Of a stretch of DNA of 64,000 nt, positions 58,946 through 64,000 are shown in pieces (position 1 is the first letter of the stretch; each line of letters opens with the position of its first letter). This DNA comes from Amycolatopsis xylanica (GTDB taxonomy: Bacteria > Actinomycetota > Actinomycetes > Mycobacteriales > Pseudonocardiaceae), in contig NZ_FNON01000006.1 of the NCBI RefSeq assembly GCF_900107045.1, positions 1 to 64,000 of the forward strand, given 5' to 3'. A program made the position numbers and the translations under genes. Below the pieces are notes generated by a model, which did not search any database, had not been told where the DNA came from, and was given only the letters and a program-made list of their open reading frames with translations.

Positions 58946-60064
58946 GTGCGAGTCGCCATAGTCACCGAAAGTTTCCTGCCCCAGGTGAACGGCGTGACCA
59001 ACTCCGTTCTCCGTGTGGTCGAGCACCTGCGGGAGCGGGCGCACGACGTGCTGATCATCGCGCCGGGACCGGGGCCGTCCGAGTATCGGGGTGCGCCGGT
59101 GGTGCGGATCCCGGCGCTGGACTTCCCTGGCGTGCATTCGCTGCCGATCGGGGTGCCGACCCGGACCGTGCTGACCGCGATGGCCGGGTTCCGGCCAGAC
59201 GTGGTGCACCTGGCCTCGCCGTTCGTGGTGGGCGCGCGAGGGCTGGCGGCCGCGCGGCGGTTGCGGGTGCCTTCGATCGCGGTCTACCAGACGGACATCG
59301 CCGGGTTCGCGGCCGCTTACGGGTTCGGGATCGCGGCGCGGGCGGCTTGGCGGTGGGTACGGCGGCTGCACAGCCGGGCCGATCGGACGCTGGCGCCGTC
59401 GAGCGACTCGGTGGAGCAGCTCAGGGCGCACGGGGTGCCGCGGGTGCATCGGTGGGCGCGGGGTGTCGACATCGACAAGTTCTCGCCGTCGCACGCTTCG
59501 GAGGCTTTCCGCCGGGAGCTGGCGCCCAATGGGGAGCTGCTGGTCGGGTTCGTCGGGCGGCTCGCGCCCGAGAAGGAGGTCGACCGGCTGACCGCGTTGG
59601 CCGGGCTGGACGGTGTCCGGCTGGTCGTGGTCGGCGATGGCCCGGAGCTGCAGTCGTTGCGGGAGCGGATTCCCGGCGCCGCCTTCCTCGGCGCCCGGTA
59701 TGGGGATGAGCTCTCGGAGGCTTACGCGAGCCTGGACGTCTTCGTGCACACCGGTCCACATGAGACGTTCTGCCAGGCGATCCAGGAGGCCATGGCCTCC
59801 GGTTTGCCGGTGCTGGCGCCGGCCGCGGGCGGCCCCAAGGATCTCGTGCTGCCTGGGCGGACCGGGTTCCTGCTGCCCGCCGACCGGGATGCCTTCGCGG
59901 GCGCGTTGGTGGACAAGGTGAACGACCTCCGGGATCCGGCGTTGCGCGCACGGCTCGGCGAACGGGCACGCAAGGTCGTGCTCTCCCGTACCTGGCCTGC
60001 CGTGTGCCACGAACTCGTCGGCCACTACGAAGCGGTGACTGGGCGTGCGGCCAAGGCGGCCTAG
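58946..60064 (+). CDS. GT4 glycosyltransferase, MgtA-like
   Basis: 372 residues from GTG 58946, where homologous sequence begins (RVAIVTESFLPQVNGVTNSVLRV). The frame is open upstream to 58514 through the repeat array, but that part is low complexity. Motifs: DVVHLASPFVVGARGL, GVDIDKFSP, VGFVGRLAPEKEVDRL, VVVGDGPE, and EX7E in HTGPHETFCQAIQEAMASGLPVLAP. It is related to GDP-mannose-dependent alpha-mannosyltransferases (MgtA/PimB' group), Rv0557 by order. It is immediately followed by another GT4 gene. Confidence 0.9.
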   Translation: MRVAIVTESFLPQVNGVTNSVLRVVEHLRERAHDVLIIAPGPGPSEYRGAPVVRIPALDFPGVHSLPIGVPTRTVLTAMAGFRPDVVHLASPFVVGARGLAAARRLRVPSIAVYQTDIAGFAAAYGFGIAARAAWRWVRRLHSRADRTLAPSSDSVEQLRAHGVPRVHRWARGVDIDKFSPSHASEAFRRELAPNGELLVGFVGRLAPEKEVDRLTALAGLDGVRLVVVGDGPELQSLRERIPGAAFLGARYGDELSEAYASLDVFVHTGPHETFCQAIQEAMASGLPVLAPAAGGPKDLVLPGRTGFLLPADRDAFAGALVDKVNDLRDPALRARLGERARKVVLSRTWPAVCHELVGHYEAVTGRAAKAA

Positions 60065-61168
60065 GTGCACATCGTCCAGCTCGCCAACTTCTACGGACCG
60101 AGGTCCGGCGGGCTGAAGACGGCCCTGCATCACCTCGGCGCCGGGTATGTCGCGAGTGGACACCAGGTGACGCTGGTCGTGCCAGGCCGCCGGTACGCCG
60201 ACGAGCTGCTGCCGAGCGGAGTGCGGCGGTTTTCCTTGCCCGCCTTGCAAATTCCGGGAACCGGCGGCTACCGGGCGGTCGACCCGCATCGGGTGCGGAA
60301 CATCCTGCGCAGGCTCGAACCGGACCGCCTCGAGGTTTCGGATCGGCTGACGCTGCGCGGCATGGGCGTGTGGGCGCGCGACCACGGCGTGCCCAGCGTG
60401 GTCATCTCCCATGAGCGGCTGGACCGGTTACTCGAGCAGTTCCTGCTGCCGCACCAGCTGGCCCGCAGGGTCGCCGACGCCGCGAACCGGCGGATGGCCG
60501 GCAGCTATGACACGGTCGTCTGCACGACTTCCTTCGCCAGAGCCGAATTCGACCGGATCGCGGCGCCCAACGTCCAGCGCGTGCCGCTCGGCGTCGACCT
60601 CGCGACCTTCACTCCCGCCAGACGCGACGGCTCGTGGCGCCACGAGCTCGCGGGCACCGCCGACGCCCTGTTGGTCCACTGTGGACGACTCTCGCCCGAG
60701 AAACATGTGGAACGCAGCGTGGACACAGTCGCCGAGCTGACCGACGCCGGAGCCAACGTCCGGTTGGTGGTCGCGGGCGACGGGCCTCGAAGACGCGCGC
60801 TGGAACGCCGGGCCCGCGGACTTCCCGTGACCTTCCTGGGGTTCCTGTCCGGCCGCAACGAGGTCGCCCGGTTACTGGCCAGCGCGGATGTTTCACTGGC
60901 TCCGGGACCCCATGAGACCTTCGGGCTCGCCGCATTGGAGGCACTCGCTTCCGGGACGCCGGTGGTCGTCTCGGCGTCGTCGGCGCTGCGGGAGATCGTC
61001 CGGCCGGAGTGCGGCGCCGCCGTCGACGATCACGCACCCGCCTTCGCCGACGCGGTCACCGGCCTGCTCGACAGTCCCGAGGACTCGCGCCGGGCCGCGG
61101 CCCGGGCGCGGGCCGAGCAGTTCGCCTGGCCCATCGCCGTTCGAGGCATGCTCGCCGCGCTCGGCTGA
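60065..61168 (+). CDS. GT4 glycosyltransferase, second tandem copy
   Basis: 367 residues; GTG begins on the base after the previous stop codon. N-terminus HIVQLANFYGPRSGGLKTALHHLGAGYVASGH has the Gly loop. C-terminal VHCGRLSPEKHVERSVD, VVAGDGPRRRAL and the EX7E motif in APGPHETFGLAALEALASGTPVVV. It lacks the sequence details of MshA. Tandem arrangement with the MgtA-like gene suggests sequential steps on one glycolipid or wall glycan, which is inference. Confidence 0.88.
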   Translation: MHIVQLANFYGPRSGGLKTALHHLGAGYVASGHQVTLVVPGRRYADELLPSGVRRFSLPALQIPGTGGYRAVDPHRVRNILRRLEPDRLEVSDRLTLRGMGVWARDHGVPSVVISHERLDRLLEQFLLPHQLARRVADAANRRMAGSYDTVVCTTSFARAEFDRIAAPNVQRVPLGVDLATFTPARRDGSWRHELAGTADALLVHCGRLSPEKHVERSVDTVAELTDAGANVRLVVAGDGPRRRALERRARGLPVTFLGFLSGRNEVARLLASADVSLAPGPHETFGLAALEALASGTPVVVSASSALREIVRPECGAAVDDHAPAFADAVTGLLDSPEDSRRAAARARAEQFAWPIAVRGMLAALG

Positions 61169-61236
61169 GCTGCCGACCGTGCGCCAACAGCCTGCCCAGT
61201 CAGCGGTTTTGCAGGTCAAGGTCGCTTTGCCGGTCC

Positions 61237-61242
61237 TATACT
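61237..61242 (+). promoter_or_regulatory. -10 element of the second DUF3592 gene
   Basis: TATACT, close to the TATAAT consensus and the best -10 in the window, lies 6 nt before the ATG at 61249, implying a leaderless transcript. Confidence 0.65.
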
Positions 61243-61248
61243 CGTTTA

Positions 61249-62058
61249 ATGAAACTGGGGGAAAGAGCGGTACGCCCGAGACGGCGGCCGTCGGAGGAAC
61301 CGCAGGCCATTGATGGCCAGACCCGCCGCCTGCGGACGATCAGCCGTCGTGCCTATGGCCTCGCGGTGGTGTGCGCCGGGATGGTGATCGGCGGCTGCAT
61401 CGGCCTCGTCGCCATGAATTCGGCCGCGGAGACCTTGCTGGCCAACGGAACCCGCGTGCCCGGGATGGTGGTGACCACGCACAACCCGGTCAGGGGCACA
61501 CCTTCGATGGTGGTCGAGTACATCACCGGAGGGAGGCGCCACCGCGCTGAGATCCAGCGGGACTCCGGCCGCGACTACGTCCCGTTCGAGCAAGTCACCG
61601 TGGTTTACGACCCGGCGGAGTCCGGGCGGGTCCGGACCCTCGACGAGGCGAACGACACCGGCTCCAGGGTCGTCCTCGGCATGGCGCTGCTGGTCGCGCT
61701 CGTCTGTGTGCCCTTCTATCTGGCCGGCGGGGCGGCCTGGCGGCGACGGCACCGTGCGGTGCTGGAGACCGGCTGGCGGGAGGCCTCGGTGACGGTGGTC
61801 CCCGACTACCCGGTCCGCAGGAACCGGAACTCGCCGGATCTCTACGTGAGTTACGAGGATGGTTCGACCGCCAGGCTGCGTGGCGTGCCCTCGCTCCGTG
61901 GAGCGACCAGGATGCGGCATGAACCAGGTACGCCTGCCTGGGTCGGCGGCACCGGGGAGAACATGGTCGTGGTGTTCGAGCGAGGACGGTGGCTCAGAGC
62001 GCCCTACATCGTGCCTGTCCGCGTGCGGCCGCTGGCGAAATACGCGTTCCTCGGCTGA
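61249..62058 (+). CDS. DUF3592-like membrane protein
   Basis: 269 residues from ATG 61249. Basic N-terminus, helix (AYGLAVVCAGMVIGGCIGLVAM), beta domain resembling DUF3592 (RVPGMVVTTHNPVRGTPSMVVEYITGGRRHRAEIQ, YVPFEQVTVVYDPAESGRVRT), second helix (VVLGMALLVALVCVPFYLAG), then a ~100-residue cytoplasmic tail. It is a longer paralogue of the protein at 57160. Function unknown. Confidence 0.78.
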   Translation: MKLGERAVRPRRRPSEEPQAIDGQTRRLRTISRRAYGLAVVCAGMVIGGCIGLVAMNSAAETLLANGTRVPGMVVTTHNPVRGTPSMVVEYITGGRRHRAEIQRDSGRDYVPFEQVTVVYDPAESGRVRTLDEANDTGSRVVLGMALLVALVCVPFYLAGGAAWRRRHRAVLETGWREASVTVVPDYPVRRNRNSPDLYVSYEDGSTARLRGVPSLRGATRMRHEPGTPAWVGGTGENMVVVFERGRWLRAPYIVPVRVRPLAKYAFLG

Positions 62059-62073
62059 GACTCCGCACGAGGT

Positions 62074-63432
62074 TCACTGCTGTGCGGGGAGGAAGACCGC
62101 TGCGCCTAGGCCGATGAGTCCGATGGCGGCCAAGGTGGCCATCGCGGCGGTGTAGGAGCCGGGGCCGGGTGCGGCGACGAGGATCGTGCCCGCGATGGCC
62201 GTGCCCAGTGAGGATCCGAGGTTGGAGACGCAGCGGGAGAGCCCGGAAATCTCCCCCTGTTCCTCTTCGCCGAAGCTGGATTGCACGACGTTGACCGACG
62301 GGGTCAGCATGACGCCCAGTCCCACCCCGATCATGAGGAGCCCGGGAGTGAAGGCCCACGGACCCGAGGTGTCGCTGACCATGGCCAGCAGCACGCCGAT
62401 GCCGGCGATGGCCAGTACGAAGCCGACCGTGATGAGGGTCTTCTGAGCACGGCGTTTCGCCAGCCGTTCGGCGGCGAGTGACGACACGAGCAGGCCCAGC
62501 GTGGCCGCCGTGAAGATCACTCCGGTCTCGATCGCGTTGTACCCGCGCACCACCTGGAGGTACGCGGCCACGGTGAACGAGGTTCCCATGAGCAGCAGCC
62601 ACTGGATGTTCTGCGTGGCGAGTCCGAGGTTGGCCAGGCGAACGCGGAACACACTCGGTGCCAGCAAAGGCTCGCCGCCCGCCTTCTCCTTGGCACTGGC
62701 CGACCGGAAGAACCAGAGCAGGACGAGCGCGCCGAGCACGATCAGGCCGAGTGCCAGCGCGATGCTGTTGTCGGCCATCAGGATTCCCGTGACGAGGAGG
62801 ATCAGTCCCGCAGCCGACAGTACGACTCCGCCGATGTCGAACGCGCGGGTCCGGTCCGGTGGGATGGGATCGGTGATCCGGCGGCTGAGCAGGATGATCA
62901 GCGCGATCACCAGTGCCTGGAACACGAAGGCCGCACGCCAGCTGAACACCGAGGTGATGAGCCCGCCGATCAGCGGCCCGGCCGCGGCGCCAACGCCACC
63001 CATCGCCATGATGACCCCGAACGCGCGGGCGCGTGCGGTCACCTCGGGGAACAGCACGGTCGCGAGGATGTAGACCGGCGGGATCAGCATGGCCGTGCCG
63101 ATGCCTTCGAGTATCGAATTGCCGAGAATCAGCGCGCCCAGGCCCGGCGAGACCGCGCTGAGCACGGCACCGGCGCCGTACACGACCAGGCCTGTCCTGA
63201 AACAGCGCTTGCGGCCGTACCGCTCGGTCAGCGTGCCGCCGGGAATCATGAACGCGGCCATGATCAGCAGGAAAATGGTGATCGTGACCTGCACGCCCTG
63301 CACCGAGGTGTGCAGATCGGCGCTGATGTCGTTGATCATCACGTTCATGTTGGAGCCCGCGAAGCTGCAGATGAACTGCGCCAGCGCGAGCGGGATGAGC
63401 ACCATTCGCGCTGTCGTGGGCTCAGCTCTCAT
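62074..63432 (-). CDS. MFS transporter, DHA2 drug:H+ antiporter type
   Basis: 452 residues from ATG 63432; the frame is open upstream to 63534 but those residues are unconserved. Fourteen helices are expected. Motif A-like PGGTLTERYGRKRCFRTGL after helix 2, antiporter motif C-like GGVGAAAGPLIGGLITSVFSWRAAFVFQAL, and an insertion between the halves (SASAKEKAGGEPLL). It probably exports a hydrophobic compound. No repressor gene is adjacent. Confidence 0.9.
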   Translation of the reverse strand: MRAEPTTARMVLIPLALAQFICSFAGSNMNVMINDISADLHTSVQGVQVTITIFLLIMAAFMIPGGTLTERYGRKRCFRTGLVVYGAGAVLSAVSPGLGALILGNSILEGIGTAMLIPPVYILATVLFPEVTARARAFGVIMAMGGVGAAAGPLIGGLITSVFSWRAAFVFQALVIALIILLSRRITDPIPPDRTRAFDIGGVVLSAAGLILLVTGILMADNSIALALGLIVLGALVLLWFFRSASAKEKAGGEPLLAPSVFRVRLANLGLATQNIQWLLLMGTSFTVAAYLQVVRGYNAIETGVIFTAATLGLLVSSLAAERLAKRRAQKTLITVGFVLAIAGIGVLLAMVSDTSGPWAFTPGLLMIGVGLGVMLTPSVNVVQSSFGEEEQGEISGLSRCVSNLGSSLGTAIAGTILVAAPGPGSYTAAMATLAAIGLIGLGAAVFLPAQQ

Positions 63433-63545
63433 GCCCAAAGCGTTCACTCCCGGTGAGGACGCCCGCATCACCCGCTGTGGATGACGCGGTTCGTCCCCTG
63501 GCGCGCCAGAGTTCTTCCCAAGCACGGAAAACAAGGGGAGACGGC

Positions 63546-64000
63546 ATGGCGACGCTGACGGTGTGGCGGTTCGACACGGCGGGCGGCGCGCGTGCCGCGC
63601 TGGAGTTGCTGGACTCGCTCATGGGCCAGCACCTCGTGCAGGTGGACGACGCGGCACTGGTGACATGGCCGAGAGGACGGGAAAGCCCACGGACGGAGCA
63701 AGTGCGCGGCGCGGATGGATCCGGCCGAAGCCTGGCACTCGGCGGCAGTTTCTGGGGCCTGCTGTTCGGGCTGGTCTTCTTCGTGCCGCTGCTGGGCATC
63801 GCTGTCGGCGCCGGAGCGGGTGCGATGGCGGGCTCGCACCTGGCCGGTGCCGGCATCGATGACCGGTTCGTCGACGAGGTGCGGAAGAAGGTGACCCCGG
63901 GGACGTCCGCCTTGTTCGTGCTGTCTTCGCACGCCGTCGTGGAGACCGCAGTGGGGCGGCTCCGCGCGGTCGGCGCCGAGCTGGTGTCGACCAGCCTCTC
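63546..64000 (+). CDS. DUF1269 domain-containing protein, C-terminus cut by window end
   Basis: ATG 63546 with GGGGAG 5 nt upstream; 151 residues are visible and the frame continues past 64000. DUF1269 pattern: TLTVWRFDTAGGARAALELLDSL, a charged segment, the glycine-rich hydrophobic region WGLLFGLVFFVPLLGIAVGAGAGAMAGS, and the DRFVDEVRKKVTPGTSALFVLSSHAVVE end. Such proteins are small membrane-associated proteins of unknown role. It is divergent from the MFS gene. Confidence 0.85.
   Translation, partial: MATLTVWRFDTAGGARAALELLDSLMGQHLVQVDDAALVTWPRGRESPRTEQVRGADGSGRSLALGGSFWGLLFGLVFFVPLLGIAVGAGAGAMAGSHLAGAGIDDRFVDEVRKKVTPGTSALFVLSSHAVVETAVGRLRAVGAELVSTSL

Noticed and set aside
58427..60412. 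661-codon open frame on the minus strand
   Set aside because: It is antisense to the glycosyltransferase gene and the repeat array, with Pro/Arg/His-rich shadow composition typical of high-GC antisense frames.

Overview
The window is a high-GC actinobacterial chromosome segment. Most genes start with GTG, many starts sit 6-8 nt after a TANNNT hexamer (leaderless transcripts), and mycothiol (mshA), BldC, SenX3-RegX3 and menaquinone genes are present. From memory, the gene order tracks the Mycobacterium tuberculosis Rv0481-Rv0557 backbone (murB, lprQ, mshA, gpm1, senX3-regX3, ppx1, proC, serB1, hemACDB, hemL, ccs, menA/E/B/D, mgtA). Gene content and the bldC/BldN-type regulators suggest a Pseudonocardiales member (Amycolatopsis-like). 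The genus is an inference.

Layout. 1-7.6 kb: an IS30-type transposase fragment at the left edge, a methyltransferase, DUF2505, murB, an L,D-transpeptidase lipoprotein, an alpha/beta hydrolase, mshA, a YbjN protein and a DUF4349 lipoprotein. 7.6-8.1 kb: a non-coding stretch with a candidate 6C-type small RNA. 8.1-21 kb: gpmA, a regulator and aldo/keto reductase pair, senX3-regX3, ppx, a proline-rich membrane protein, a TIM-barrel isomerase, a thioesterase, proC, an excisionase-type regulator, the 33-residue ribosomal protein bS22, an epimerase and an acyltransferase. 21-28 kb: a HAD phosphatase, DUF5667 with an ECF sigma factor, an acyl-CoA ligase, a glutaredoxin-like protein, a molybdopterin oxidoreductase and a fasciclin lipoprotein. 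28.3-34.7 kb: rex-hemA-hemC-hemD under a Rex-type operator, a small secreted protein, and hemB. 34.8-40.6 kb: an Ldh-family oxidoreductase, three small membrane proteins, and a MacA/MacB-type exporter with a fourth accessory gene. 40.6-47.9 kb: hemL, a phosphatase, and the complete system II cytochrome c maturation set (TlpA-like, CcdA, ResB, CcsA), then a ParA-like ATPase. 48-55.4 kb: bldC, an Lrp regulator, DUF4229, a cysteine-synthase-like enzyme, and menA, menE, menB, menD. 55.5-64 kb: an M1 peptidase, two DUF3592-type proteins, an inositol phosphatase, a tandem-repeat array, two GT4 glycosyltransferases, an MFS transporter, and a truncated DUF1269 gene.

Functionally, about half the window makes respiratory cofactors: heme, c-type cytochromes, menaquinone and Moco-dependent redox proteins. 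The rest concerns envelope, thiol and phosphate homeostasis. No CRISPR array, tRNA, rRNA, prophage or secondary-metabolite cluster is visible.

The least explained material is non-coding. There are two families of sequence-conserved palindromic elements in 3' intergenic spaces, large single inverted repeats near bldC, a 21/22-bp phased tandem array upstream of the first glycosyltransferase, and the candidate 6C RNA.
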